Source: CF-162 sp963667205
GTDB taxonomy: Bacteria > Chloroflexota > Dehalococcoidia > SM23-28-2 > RBG-16-64-32
Direction: 5' to 3'
Assembly: GCA_963667205.1 (NCBI GenBank)
Contig: OY762959.1
Coordinates: 496,001 to 560,000, forward strand
Length of the DNA: 64,000 bases
Positions 16,312 to 25,480 of the stretch are shown here, piece by piece. The translations under genes and the position numbers were made by a program. Every line of letters starts with the position of its first letter. The stretch's first letter is position 1. The notes under the pieces were generated by a model. That model saw only the letters and a list, made by a program, of their open reading frames with translations. It was not told the origin of the DNA and did not search any database.

Positions 16312-17882
16312 GCGACAAGAAGCCGGCCGCGGACCTTTCGGTGTTCGCCGCCCTGTTCGGGTCTGTGGCGGAAGAGATGGGGAGGAGCTACTGCCTAAGT
16401 TCGCTCTCGCCGAACATCAAGGAGCGGCAGGACTACTCGTGCGGGGTGTTCGACGCGCGCGGGCGAATGGTGGCGATGGCGCCGCACATCCCGCTGCACC
16501 TGGGCTCGATGCCGGCGGCCGCGAGGAACGTGATGGCGCTGGGACCGTTCAGACGGGGCGACGTGCTCATCCTCAACGATCCGTACCTGAGAGGGACTCA
16601 CCTGCCGGACGTGACGATGGTAGCGCCCGTGTTTGCCGGCGACGGCGGGGAGCCGGCGTTCTTCACGGTCTCCAGCGGGCACCAGGCGGACATCGGCGGT
16701 TCGACGCCGGGGTCGATGGGTGCGGCCCGCGAGCTGCAGCAGGAGGGGTTGATCATCCCGCCCGTGCGGTTGTACGACGGCGGTGACCTGGTTGAGGACG
16801 TGCGGCGGCTGATCCTGGCGAACGTGCGGACGCCCGAGGAGCGCTGGGGAGACCTGCGCGCGCAGGCGGCGGCTCACGCGATTGGGGAGCAGCGTCTGCA
16901 GGAGCAGGTGACGCGCTTCGGCCTCGAGAGGTGCTGGCAGAAGATGTCCGAGCTAATTGACTACACGGAACTGATGACGCGCCTGGCGATCGCGCGCATC
17001 CCGGACGGGGATTGCGAGTTCACGGACGAGATGGACGACGACGGCTTCGGAACGGAGCGAATCGGCATCACGGCGCGGGTCTCGGTGCGGGACGACGAAC
17101 TGACGGTGGACTTCGCGGGATCGTCGCCGCTGGTGGAGGGGTCGCTGAACGCGACGGCGGCGGTGACGGCCTCGGCGGTGCACTACGTTGTGCGCTGCCT
17201 CCTGCCACGCGAGGTTCCGGCGAACGAGGGCTCGACGCGGCCAGTGACGGTCGTCCTGCCGGAGCGGTCGGTGGTGAACGCGGCGTCGCCGCACGCGGTC
17301 GCCGGGAGCATCGAGACGGCGCAGCGTGTGGTCGACGTGCTGATCGGGGCGCTGGCGCAGGCGCTACCGGACGAGATGCCGGCGGCGAGCAACGGGAGCA
17401 TGAACAACATCACGTTCGGCGGCTGGGACAGCGGGCGCGGGAGGCCGTTCAGCTACTACGAAACGGTAGGTGGAGGGACGGGTGGCAGCGCGCGGGAAGC
17501 CGGGGCCGATGCGATGCACTCGCACATGACGAACACTCTGAACACGCCGGTGGAGGTGCTGGAGATGTCGTACCCCCTTCGCATCCTCGAATACGCCGTC
17601 CGCGAAGGCAGCGGAGGCGATGGCGCGCACGCGGGAGGCTGCGGCACGAGGCGATCGTGGCAAGCGCTGGTGCCGTGCGCGGCGTCGCTGCTGGGAGACC
17701 GGCGGCTTGGCGGCGCTTGGGGCGCCCGCGGCGGGCAGCCCGGAGAGCCGGGACGAGACCGCCTCAAGGGCAAGACCGGAGAGCGCCGCCTGGGGTCGAA
17801 AGAGTCGGTGCATTTAGAGGCGGGCGACGTGGTGACCATGGAGACGCCGGGCGGCGGCGGCTGGGGATCGCCTGCCGGCTGA
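16308..17882 (+). CDS. hyuB: Hydantoinase/oxoprolinase subunit B family (HyuB)
   Basis: Begins SDKKPAADLSVFAALFGSVA with the family blocks LSPNIKERQDYSCGVFD, PHIPLHLGSMPAAARNVM, DVLILNDPYLRGTHLPDV and FFTVSSGHQADIGG. The middle carries the TVDFAGSSP block and the C-terminus VVTMETPGGGGWGSPAG, so it is complete at 524 aa. It is the partner of the A subunit upstream. The region near residues 440-455 (AHAGGCGTRRSWQALV) departs from the usual GGDG..R pattern and may hide compensating indels. Its last ~120 nt lie antisense to the run-on tail of the HD-GYP pseudogene. Confidence 0.92.
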   Translation: MSDKKPAADLSVFAALFGSVAEEMGRSYCLSSLSPNIKERQDYSCGVFDARGRMVAMAPHIPLHLGSMPAAARNVMALGPFRRGDVLILNDPYLRGTHLPDVTMVAPVFAGDGGEPAFFTVSSGHQADIGGSTPGSMGAARELQQEGLIIPPVRLYDGGDLVEDVRRLILANVRTPEERWGDLRAQAAAHAIGEQRLQEQVTRFGLERCWQKMSELIDYTELMTRLAIARIPDGDCEFTDEMDDDGFGTERIGITARVSVRDDELTVDFAGSSPLVEGSLNATAAVTASAVHYVVRCLLPREVPANEGSTRPVTVVLPERSVVNAASPHAVAGSIETAQRVVDVLIGALAQALPDEMPAASNGSMNNITFGGWDSGRGRPFSYYETVGGGTGGSAREAGADAMHSHMTNTLNTPVEVLEMSYPLRILEYAVREGSGGDGAHAGGCGTRRSWQALVPCAASLLGDRRLGGAWGARGGQPGEPGRDRLKGKTGERRLGSKESVHLEAGDVVTMETPGGGGWGSPAG

Positions 17883-19978
17883 GCGTCCGGGTTACGGCGA
17901 TTCGGGCGGTCTCAGCAGCTCGCGTCGGAATCGGCCGACGCTCTGACAGCGGCGGGCACAGGCGCGGCGTCGCCGTCGGTCTCGTCCGCCGGATAGCGTC
18001 CGGACGCTTGAGAACAGCGAGGAAGGCTTCGACGACCGCCGGGTCAAACTGGGTACCGCTATAGCGATTGAGTTCGTCGATGGCTTCGGCGACGGGCATC
18101 ACCTTGCGGTAGGGACGGTCCTCGGTCATTGCGTCGAAGGCGACGAGCAGGATGCGGGCACCGATCGGGATCTCCTCGCCGCTGAGGCCGTCGGGGTAGC
18201 CGGCGCCGTCGAACCGCTCGTGGTGATGGCGGATGACGGGTATCGCGTCGGTCGCGGTAGGCACGTTGGAAAGCGTGTTGGCGCCGTCGGCGGGATGGCG
18301 CTTCATTCTGTCCATCTCTTCATCGGTGAGGGTCGCGGGCTTGAGGAGGATTTCGTCGGGAACCACGAGCTTGCCGATGTCGTGGAGGAGTGAGGCGACG
18401 CGCAGGACGGAAACTTCGGACTCGGAGAGTCCGAGTTCAGCGGCGAGTTCGCCTGTGTACTAGGAACAGCGCTCCGCGTGATCTTTCGTCTGTGGGTCGC
18501 GGGCGCGTAGAGCGCTGGTCAAAGAGGCGACGACGTCGGCGTGACGGCGGCCGCTGTCCTCGCTGCGTGGAGCGATGCCGTCAAGGTGCTCCGTAAGGGA
18601 GCTGCCCCAGACGGTAACGCGGTTCTTGCCGGTTGCCTTGGCGTTGTACATGGCCATGTCGGCCCGGTAAACGATGTCCTTGGCCGTCGAAGCGGACTCC
18701 GGGAAGACGGCGACACCAACGCTGGCGGTCACTTCGGGCGCGCCTTCGACTGAGACTTCGACAACGGCGTTCCTGACACGTGTGGCGAACTCCGTCGTTG
18801 TCGCGCGGTCGGCGCCCGGAACGATGATGGCCAGCTCGTCCCCGCCGTAGCGGTAGCAGTCTTCCTTCGCGGTTACCTCGGCCATGGCGTTGGCCACGTT
18901 CCGTAGCACCTGGTCACCGGCCTGGTGACCCTGCGTGTCGTTGACGTCCTTGAAGCCGTCGAGGTCCAGAAGAATGAGGCCGAGGCTGGCGCCGGATTCC
19001 CCCGCGGCTTCGACCTGCTCTGACAGATGCTTGTGGAAGGCGCGGTGGTTGCCCAGGCCGGTGAGAGGATCGGTGGCGGCCTGGCTGCGGGCGTCGGTCA
19101 ACTGGCGGTGCCGCTCGCGCAGCTCATCGTTGGCATGCCGCAGCTTCTCGGTGTTCTGCTCGATGGCGTCCATCATGTCGTTCATGACGCCGCCGAGATG
19201 AGCGACTTCGCCTGGCCCGGAGGCGGGGGCGCGCGCGGATAGATCGCCGGCGGAAGCAAGGCGGGCGGTGTCCTCCAGGGCGACCAGCGGCTTGATGATG
19301 GAGCGCGCGAGCAGGAAGCCACCGCCGACAACAAGCCCGACGCCGATCACTCCCGAGAGGATCAGGAGTATGACCGTGAGGCGGGCGGTATCGTTCGCCT
19401 GTTCGCGGAGAACGGCGACCTCGGCCAGTTGTTCGCTGGCAAGAGCCTCCAGCGTGATCCGGTACTCGCGGAACAGGGGCACGATCTGCTCGATCAGCGC
19501 CTCAGCCTCGGCGACGCTGCCGGCCTGCCTCAGCTCAGATACGCGTGCTGCATCTTGCACGAGTAGCGTGCCGACTGCGTAGACCTTGTCCAGGCCGGCG
19601 ACGTTCCCCTGGGAAAGCGCCGCGTTCATGCTCGCCTGGGCGGCGTCTGCGTGTTCCTGGATCTCGGTGATGTAGATCTCTTCGCCAGAGATGACGAAGC
19701 GTTGCAGGAGAAGGCCTGAGATGCTCGAATTGGCCTCGGGCGGTCTGCAGTAGAGACGCTGTCTGAGAGTGCTCCTCGAGGACGGCCAGGTCAGCCTGGT
19801 GGGCGCGAGCCTGCCAGGCCGCCGTGGCGATGACGCCGATAAGAAACAGCGTGACGAGGCTGAAGCCGACAACAATACGGCCTTTGACGGAGCTCAGGGG
19901 CGTATTGACCCAGAGGCGATCCAGGAAGCCTTCCTGAGCGGCCGTTTCGTGCATTGTGTCAGAGCGAGCGTTCATCAT
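17764..19978 (-). pseudogene. Membrane GGDEF/HD-GYP sensor, broken by a frameshift and an in-frame TAG
   Basis: The N-terminal frame from ATG 19978 encodes a TM helix (IVVGFSLVTLFLIGVIATAA). After a shift near 19740 the second frame holds a helical sensor domain, a second TM helix (LTVILLILSGVIGVGLVVGG), a HAMP linker and a GGDEF domain (ATDPLTGLGNHRAF; active-site variant GGDEL). TAG at 18460-18462 follows DHAERCS. The same frame resumes YTGELAAELG and continues the HD-GYP domain: LLHDIGKLVVPDE and HHHERFDGAGYPDGL. The domain after the stop is well conserved, so either readthrough occurs, the stop is recent, or the base is wrong. The whole would make and/or degrade cyclic di-GMP. The tail after the HD-GYP core runs antisense into hyuB. 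Confidence 0.85.
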
Positions 19979-20046
19979 CGGTCTAAAAGTCCACTTCTAT
20001 CGAGGCAGCTTCTCCATGGTTGCTTCTCGTGTTAGCGTCTGCTGTC

Positions 20047-20697
20047 CTAGCTGGCCGACGGTGCGCCGACAGTGCCCCGGCGGCGCAGGCTACCGACAAC
20101 GATAACGACGGCGGCCAGAACCAGGACGGCAGCCAACGAGCCGGCGCTAATCGCCAGCCACGAGGCAGCCGTATTGGCGTCATCGGCGCTGGCGGTCGCG
20201 GCAGCGGCGTCGGTGCGCTATGACTCAGCGTAGACATTCAGCTCGGCGATCAGTGAGTTGAAGCCCGGCGAGAGCTGTTCGAGAGCAGCGGCGGCGCCTT
20301 GCACTTCGCCGATCTGTCGCAGCGCGATCACTCCGGCCAGCGCCTCCACGGCGTCAGAGCCCTGGCCGAGGAAGTTGCCTTCGTCACCACCCGCCTCCGC
20401 TATCGCGGACGAGAGGTGCTGCACAGCGACTGCCGTGCTCGACTGGATCTGCGGAATGAGCGCCAGGTCACCGGATACGACGTACTCGTTGAGAAGAGTG
20501 CCGGCGGCCACGCCCTCCACCTGTGCGTCCTCGAGCAGGGATGCGGTGAGAAGGTTGGATTCGGCTTCGTCGAGCTTCGACTGCTTGGCGCTCTGCTGCC
20601 AGAGCGACGCGGCGAAGAGAGCGGCCACAACGCAGACGCCGATAACGGCTGCGATGGCCACAAACCTGCTGGAACTGCCAGTACTGTTGCTAGCCAT
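20047..20697 (-). pseudogene. Two-TM helical sensor-like protein with in-frame TAG
   Basis: ATG 20697 opens a TM helix (FVAIAAVIGVCVVAALFAAS), then a ~120-residue helical extracytoplasmic domain. TAG at 20218-20220 follows LNVYAES. The same frame continues 56 codons, with a second TM helix (WLAISAGSLAAVLVLAAVVI) and RRR stop-transfer, to a TAG at 20047. The helical domain shares LLNEYVVSGDLALIPQIQ-like sequence with the sensor of the neighbouring GGDEF gene (LLQRFVISGEEIYITEIQ), so the two are paralogous sensors in one operon. It lacks any output domain. Upstream (20700-20940) I see only leader sequence and no recognised riboswitch. Confidence 0.7.
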
Positions 20698-20950
20698 GAT
20701 TTTCCCTCATGGGCGAACCGCGATTTCGCCGTCCTTGGCTGGGGGTTCACCCCTACTGTCCTTACTAGATGCGGATTCCGTAACTTCGTTGCAGCGCATG
20801 CTTCGCCTCGCCTGCTGACGCGCTGCGCCGTGCGGAAATGCGCGTGCGATCGGTCGATTTGCTCTCCTATACGCAACTGCACTTCACTTATGCCCACCAA
20901 TAGTCGCCAGCGCACAGGGCGATAGGGCTGTCGGAGTACGCGGTACCGGC

Positions 20951-21967
20951 TCAGCCGCCGAGGCGATCGGCCCGAGCCACCTGCCAGTCGCCGACGATTT
21001 CCGGATTGACAGCGTTGTCGCTGACGTCGCCAGCGAGAGCGGCGAGGAGGTTTTCGGCGGCGAGGCGGGCCATCTCCGAGCGGGTGGCGACGCTGGCGGA
21101 GGCGATGTGCGGGGTGATGAGTACGTTTTCGAGCGTGAGGAGCGGGCTATCGGTAGGCAGGGGCTCGGGATCGGTGACGTCGAGCGCGGCACCGGCAATC
21201 GCGCCGGAGCGGAGTGCTTCGTACAGGGCGTCGTGATCGACGAGTGGACCACGGGCGGTGTTGACGAGGATGGCGGCCGGCTTCATCAGGGCGAGCTGAC
21301 GAGCGCCGATAAGACCGCGGGTGTCTTCGGCGAGCGCGGCGTGGAGGGAGACGAAGTCGGAGCGGGCGAGGAGCGTGTCAAGCTCGGCGTAGGCAGCACC
21401 GAGGTTCTTCTCAGCCTCTGGCTTGCGGCTGCGACCGCTGTAAAGGATGCGCATGCCAAAGCCGACGGCGCGGCGGGCGACAGCGAGACCGATGCGCCCT
21501 AGGCCAACGATGCCGAGGGTAGCGCCGTGGACGTCGGGGCCGATCATGATCTCGGGCCCCCAGGTGCGCCAGTTGCCGACGCGCACGTAGCGGTCGCCCT
21601 CGGCGATGCGGCGGGTAGCGGCGAGGAGGAGGCCGAAGGCGAGGTCGGCGCTGGTTTCGGTGAGGACGCCGGGCGTGCGGGTGACGAGCACGAGACGACG
21701 GCTGGCGGCGGCGACGTCGACGTTGTCGAAGCCGGTCGCCATGTTGCTGACGGAGACGAGCTTCGGGGCGGCGGCGAACAGATCGTCGTCGATGCGGTCC
21801 GTGAGGAGAGTGAGCAGGCCGTGGGCGGCGGCTGCCTCGCGGCGGAGGTCTTCAGCGGGTGGCGGCAGCTCGTCCGGCCAGACGGTGACGTCGCAGGTCC
21901 GGCGGAGGAGGTCGAGGGCGTCGCCGGGCAGGTTGCGGGTGACGAAGACTCGCGGGCGATCTGGCAC
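20951..21967 (-). CDS. D-2-hydroxyacid dehydrogenase (glyoxylate/hydroxypyruvate reductase type)
   Basis: Translation probably starts at GTG 21967 (VPDRPRVFVTRNLPG), which gives 338 aa as expected; the open frame runs further upstream without homology. The NAD(P)-binding motif is GIVGLGRIGLAVARRAVG (~150). The catalytic Arg region is VNTARGPLVDHDAL, the Glu is in DPEPLPTDSPL and the His is in ITPHIASAS. These are hallmarks of the D-isomer-specific 2-hydroxyacid dehydrogenase family, closest in pattern to glyoxylate reductases. No strong ribosome site is visible. It is divergent from the PPOX flavoprotein gene 53 nt away. Confidence 0.9.
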   Translation of the reverse strand: MPDRPRVFVTRNLPGDALDLLRRTCDVTVWPDELPPPAEDLRREAAAAHGLLTLLTDRIDDDLFAAAPKLVSVSNMATGFDNVDVAAASRRLVLVTRTPGVLTETSADLAFGLLLAATRRIAEGDRYVRVGNWRTWGPEIMIGPDVHGATLGIVGLGRIGLAVARRAVGFGMRILYSGRSRKPEAEKNLGAAYAELDTLLARSDFVSLHAALAEDTRGLIGARQLALMKPAAILVNTARGPLVDHDALYEALRSGAIAGAALDVTDPEPLPTDSPLLTLENVLITPHIASASVATRSEMARLAAENLLAALAGDVSDNAVNPEIVGDWQVARADRLGG

Positions 21968-22019
21968 GGGGGCTAATGTAGCATGGGGCTGATTACGAGC
22001 GGCCGAGAGAGGAGACCCG

Positions 22020-22427
22020 ATGAACGAGGAGCAGAAGAAGTTCGTGGCGGAGGTGAACGTGGCGGTGCTGGCGTCGGTGGACGGCAAGGGCCGGCCGCAC
22101 GCGACGCCGATCTGGTACATGCTGGACGGCGAAGAGATCGTGCTGAGCGTGGGCCGCGGCGGCCAGAAGCACCGCAACCTGGAGCGCAACCCGGACGTGA
22201 CGTTGGTAATCGACTCCCGGAAGCTGCCGTACTACGCGGTGATGGTCGCCGGGCGAGTGGAGATCGGGCCGCCGTTCGACGATGAGCAGCGACTGGCGCT
22301 GGCCACGCGCTACCTGGGGGAGGAGATCGGCAAGCGTTATATCGGGACGACTGCGGGCAACGACTCCGTCACCCTACGGCTGGAGCCGCGAAAGGTGATG
22401 GAGTTCAACGGGCGCGCGGGCGGCTAG
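22020..22427 (+). CDS. PPOX-class (pyridoxamine 5'-phosphate oxidase-like) flavin/F420-binding protein
   Basis: The 135-residue split-barrel protein reads FVAEVNVAVLASVDGKGRPHATPIWYMLDG and then EIVLSVGRGGQKHRNLERNP and DVTLVIDSR. These are the blocks of TIGR03618-type PPOX F420-dependent enzymes, with the Lys-His cofactor-phosphate contact. GAGAGGAG lies just before ATG. Probably a small oxidoreductase that uses FMN or F420. The deazaflavin-type gene at 30.3 kb also hints at F420 use, but no F420 biosynthesis gene is present here. Confidence 0.85.
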   Translation: MNEEQKKFVAEVNVAVLASVDGKGRPHATPIWYMLDGEEIVLSVGRGGQKHRNLERNPDVTLVIDSRKLPYYAVMVAGRVEIGPPFDDEQRLALATRYLGEEIGKRYIGTTAGNDSVTLRLEPRKVMEFNGRAGG

Positions 22428-22471
22428 GCCGGACTGCCAGCCCGTCTGGACCAGCCTGTCTGGGGGCGGCT

Positions 22472-22690
22472 GCGGAGCAGCGGGACGAGGACGCCGCCGG
22501 GCGGCTGACGCCACGAGAATCAGAGGTGCTGCGGCTGTTGGCGACGGGGCTGAGCAACGCCAGGATCGCCGAGGTGATGGGGATTAGCGCGGCGACGGTG
22601 CGTAATCACATCGACCACGTGCTGACGAAGCTTGGCGCGCACAGCAAGCTCGAGGCCGTGGTGTACGCGGCGCAGCACCGGATCGTCTAG
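22472..22690 (+). pseudogene. LuxR-type HTH fragment without a start
   Basis: The frame reads GRLTPRESEVLRLLATGLSN, then ARIAEVMGISAATVRNHIDH and VLTKLGAHSKLEAVVYAA, ending TAG at 22688. This is a complete LuxR/GerE DNA-binding HTH. Upstream the frame runs back into the end of the PPOX gene with no start codon or ribosome site. It is probably the last 70 residues of a lost larger regulator. Confidence 0.75.
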
Positions 22691-22705
22691 CGCGCGGGAC
22701 GGCGG

Positions 22706-22834
22706 CTAGTCGATCTCGACGACGATCGTCGCGACGATGAGCGCGACGGTGGCGACGGCGAGACCGAGCCCGCCGAGGTTGATGATCAGCCGGACGGCGA
22801 TGGACCCGGGGCTGGCGTCATGTTCGCCTGCCAT
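22706..22834 (-). CDS. Small single-TM protein (42 aa)
   Basis: AGGAGG stands 9-10 nt before ATG 22834. The peptide is MAGEHDASPGSIAVR followed by one TM helix of about 24 residues (LIINLGGLGLAVATVALIVA) and a short acidic end. Its start overlaps the end of the DUF3054 gene by 17 nt, so the two are likely co-translated. Function unknown. The strong ribosome site and coupling argue that it is real. Confidence 0.7.
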   Translation of the reverse strand: MAGEHDASPGSIAVRLIINLGGLGLAVATVALIVATIVVEID

Positions 22835-23243
22835 GCGCTGGTACCTCCTCTTGCTGTCGACCGGAACGGGTCGCCCACCAATTGTATAGAGCGCGCCAGC
22901 CCACAAGGAAGAGGCCGGCGCCGGTGATGCCGATGGCGAAGAAGGCGGTGAAGAGCTCGCGGTCGAAGACGAGGGCGCGGCCGCACATGGCGACGACGCC
23001 GGCGGCGGCCCAGATCATGAGGACGTTGGCGACTGGGTAGCGGCCGGCGGCGGCGCGCGCGGAGAAGGCGCCGAAGAAGGGGGCGATGAGGAGCCAGGCG
23101 ATGGGAAACGGAAGGATGGCACGGGCGAAGGTGGTCCGGGTGACGGCGTCTTCGTGGGTGGCGAGGCCGAGGAGGCCGAAGGCGACGAAGGCGGCGACTT
23201 CGCCGGCGGCGAGGAGGGCGCGGGGGGCGGGTGACCCGCTCAT
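22818..23243 (-). CDS. DUF3054-like four-TM membrane protein
   Basis: The 141-residue protein has four hydrophobic segments (EVAAFVAFGLLGLATH, ILPFPIAWLLIAPFFGAF, ANVLMIWAAAGVVAM, FTAFFAIGITGAGLFLVG) and ends in a basic tail (WWATRSGRQQEEV). The layout and the LLIAPFFGAF block fit DUF3054 proteins of Actinobacteria and Chloroflexota, for which no function is known. It overlaps the 42-aa TM protein downstream. Confidence 0.75.
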   Translation of the reverse strand: MSGSPAPRALLAAGEVAAFVAFGLLGLATHEDAVTRTTFARAILPFPIAWLLIAPFFGAFSARAAAGRYPVANVLMIWAAAGVVAMCGRALVFDRELFTAFFAIGITGAGLFLVGWRALYNWWATRSGRQQEEVPAHGRRT

Positions 23244-23328
23244 CCCCTTCGACTCCGGCTATCGCCGCGCTCAGGGCAGGCTGCGAATGGCCCAGGACGA
23301 GCGGAACGGCGCGTGGGCGGGTGGGCGG

Positions 23329-24984
23329 TCATTGGGAGAGGAGCTGGCGGCCGATGACTTTGAGTTCAACGATGGGCTTGACGCCTTCGAAGATGGGGAG
23401 GACGAGGGCGTCGACGGTGTAGCGGGCGATCGGGTCTTCTTCGGAGTAGCCCCAGCCGCCGTGGATTAGCATGCCCTCCTGGCTGACCCAGACGGCGACA
23501 TCGGAGGCGAAGACTTTGCACATCGCGGCCTCCAGGTTGGAGCGCTCGTCGGACTGCATGGCGCGGGCGGCGGCGTAAGTGAGGTGGCGGCCGGCGGCGG
23601 TGTGGGCGGACATTCGGCCTATCTTGTATTGGGTGAGCTGGTAGTCCGCTAGCGGCTTGCCGAACTGCACACGGTCGCTGGCGTAGTTGCAGGCCTTCTC
23701 GATGGAGGCCTGGCTGACGCCCGTGGCGCGGGCGCCAGTCTGCAGGCGGCCGGCGGCGAATCCGCCCATCTGGAGGTAGAAGCCACGACCGAGACCGTCA
23801 GCGCCGCCGACAAGGTGGTCATCCGGCACGAAGTAGTTGTCGATGGCCAGCGTGAAGGAGTGCATGCCGCGGTAGCCGGGCGTCGGGTTGGCCTGACCGC
23901 TGATGGAGCCGCCGCCGGGCTGGGTGTGCTCGAACTGGTGGCCGTCGTAGGGGTCCTTGGGGACGATGAAGAGCGAGAGACCCTTCGCGCCGGAGCCGGC
24001 ATCACCGGTGCGGGCGAGGAGAGCGAGGATGTTAGCGCGGCCGGCGAACGTGGACCAGGCCTTCGGTCCGTTGATGATCCAGCCCTTGACGCCGTCGCGC
24101 TCGCCGGGAGCGGCCTTGCACATGAGGGAGGCGACGTCGGAGCCGATGTCCGGCTCGGTGACGGCGATGCCGACGAGCAGCTCGCCGGCGGCGATGCGTG
24201 GGAGCCAGGTCTCGCGCTGGGCCTCGGTGCCGCCTGTGAGTAGAGCCCGGGTGAGGATCTCGGAGCGAGTGATGAGACTGCCGGCGACAAGGGAGACCGT
24301 CGAGAGCTCTTCGGTGAGGACAACCATCGTGAGGAGGCCCATCTCGGTGCCGCCGAATGACTCCGGGATGGAGGAGCCGAAGAGGCCGATGCCGGCCATC
24401 TTGACGATGAGTTCTTCCGGGACGAGGTGGTCCTGGCGGTGCATCTCCTGCGCGATCGGGGCGACCTCGGTTCGGGCGAACTCGCGGGCGTGGTCGCGGG
24501 TCATGCTGGCGATCTCGTCGTCGAGCTCGGCGGTAACTGCGCCGCGGGCGTCGATCACGCGGCGGCCGGCGGCGGCGATGCGGGCGACGGACATTCCGCC
24601 GCGGATGAGGTTGCGGGTGCCGTCTCTGGCCAGCGTGCTGGTGAGAGCGTCGCCGATGGCGAAGGCGTTGGGGTCGGACTCGACGGCGTTGCGGGCCTTG
24701 TGGAGTGCCTCGGCCGCGAAGATGAGCGCATGCTCGGCAGCGAGGTCGTCAGGCCGGCCGGAGTCGGCGCGGGACTCGGCGTAGGCGGTGAGTTCGGCGG
24801 CCGCCTGGGCCTCGGTGGCGATCTGGGCGAGGCGCGAGACGTGCGCCTGGTGCGCATCGATCTCCTTGCCGCCGCCGGTAAGGCGCGCACCGGAGGCGAC
24901 GGCGCTCTGGCCGAGCCGTGCAGCAACGTCGGTGAGAGCGCGCGCGGCGGTGAGGGACTCGCTGCGTGCCTTTTCGGTGGTCAT
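23329..24984 (-). CDS. Acyl-CoA dehydrogenase family protein with N-terminal extension
   Basis: GGAGG lies 7 nt before ATG 24984. About 150 N-terminal residues form an Ala-rich helical extension (TTEKARSESLTAARALTDVA...). The usual acyl-CoA dehydrogenase fold follows from ~165 (MTRDHAREFARTEVAPIAQE), with GIAVTEPDIGSDVAS and KGWIINGPKAWSTFAGRANI at the FAD/substrate site. The C-terminal helical domain contains GGWGYSEEDPIARYTVDA. The extension and its ALHKARNAVESDPNAF stretch resemble a second, reduced copy of the helical domain, as in some aromatic-acid-type dehydrogenases. It should oxidise an acyl-CoA with electron transfer to ETF; the substrate is unknown. An SRPBCC gene lies upstream in the same direction. 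Confidence 0.92.
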   Translation of the reverse strand: MTTEKARSESLTAARALTDVAARLGQSAVASGARLTGGGKEIDAHQAHVSRLAQIATEAQAAAELTAYAESRADSGRPDDLAAEHALIFAAEALHKARNAVESDPNAFAIGDALTSTLARDGTRNLIRGGMSVARIAAAGRRVIDARGAVTAELDDEIASMTRDHAREFARTEVAPIAQEMHRQDHLVPEELIVKMAGIGLFGSSIPESFGGTEMGLLTMVVLTEELSTVSLVAGSLITRSEILTRALLTGGTEAQRETWLPRIAAGELLVGIAVTEPDIGSDVASLMCKAAPGERDGVKGWIINGPKAWSTFAGRANILALLARTGDAGSGAKGLSLFIVPKDPYDGHQFEHTQPGGGSISGQANPTPGYRGMHSFTLAIDNYFVPDDHLVGGADGLGRGFYLQMGGFAAGRLQTGARATGVSQASIEKACNYASDRVQFGKPLADYQLTQYKIGRMSAHTAAGRHLTYAAARAMQSDERSNLEAAMCKVFASDVAVWVSQEGMLIHGGWGYSEEDPIARYTVDALVLPIFEGVKPIVELKVIGRQLLSQ

Positions 24985-25012
24985 GGGAGGTCCTCCGGGT
25001 CTGGGTTGGTGC

Positions 25013-25480
25013 CTACGGGGCGGTCTCTCTGGCCCCGGCAAACAGCTTGCGGATGCGCCGTGCGCGATAGTCGAAGATGCGCTTGAGCTGGCGGGCGACG
25101 ACCAAACGGTGAGCCAGCGACCCAAGGATACCGAAGGGGAGCTCGTACTGCACCCGGTCACGCATGAGGGTTTGCTCGCCGAGGTCTTCGAACGAGTGCG
25201 TGTGGCGCCAGAGGCGGTACGGCCCTTTCGCCTGGACGTCTGTGAAGCCGCGCGGTGGGTCGTACTCTTCGATCAGGCTGACCCATTTGAGAGGCAGGCC
25301 GAGCCACTTGATCGAGTGGACGATGCGGAAGCCGCGCTTGATCGGCAGGTCGTCGATCTCGCTGATCGAGAAGCCCATGCGCTTCGGGGTGATCTTCTCC
25401 AGGTTTCGGGGGTCCTCGAAGAAGGCGAAGACTTCGCGACACGGCGCCGGGATCATCGCCTCGCGCTCGAGGAGGGGCAT
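25013..25480 (-). CDS. SRPBCC (START/Bet v1-like) ligand-binding protein
   Basis: The 155-residue protein starts PLLEREAMIPAPCREVFAFF and continues DPRNLEKITPKRMGFSI and YDPPRGFTDVQAKGPYRLWR. This is the pattern of the cyclase/dehydrase (CoxG-like) branch of SRPBCC proteins. The family binds hydrophobic ligands; no catalytic residues can be assigned. Its ATG overlaps the stop of the upstream NAD(P)-binding gene (TGATG), so the two are coupled. This partnership is frequent in bacteria and suggests a lipid- or quinone-related role. Confidence 0.87.
   Translation of the reverse strand: MPLLEREAMIPAPCREVFAFFEDPRNLEKITPKRMGFSISEIDDLPIKRGFRIVHSIKWLGLPLKWVSLIEEYDPPRGFTDVQAKGPYRLWRHTHSFEDLGEQTLMRDRVQYELPFGILGSLAHRLVVARQLKRIFDYRARRIRKLFAGARETAP

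Noticed and set aside
20700..20940. Possible cyclic di-GMP riboswitch ahead of the sensor operon
   Set aside because: Stem-rich sequence is present, but I could not match the conserved GEMM core.
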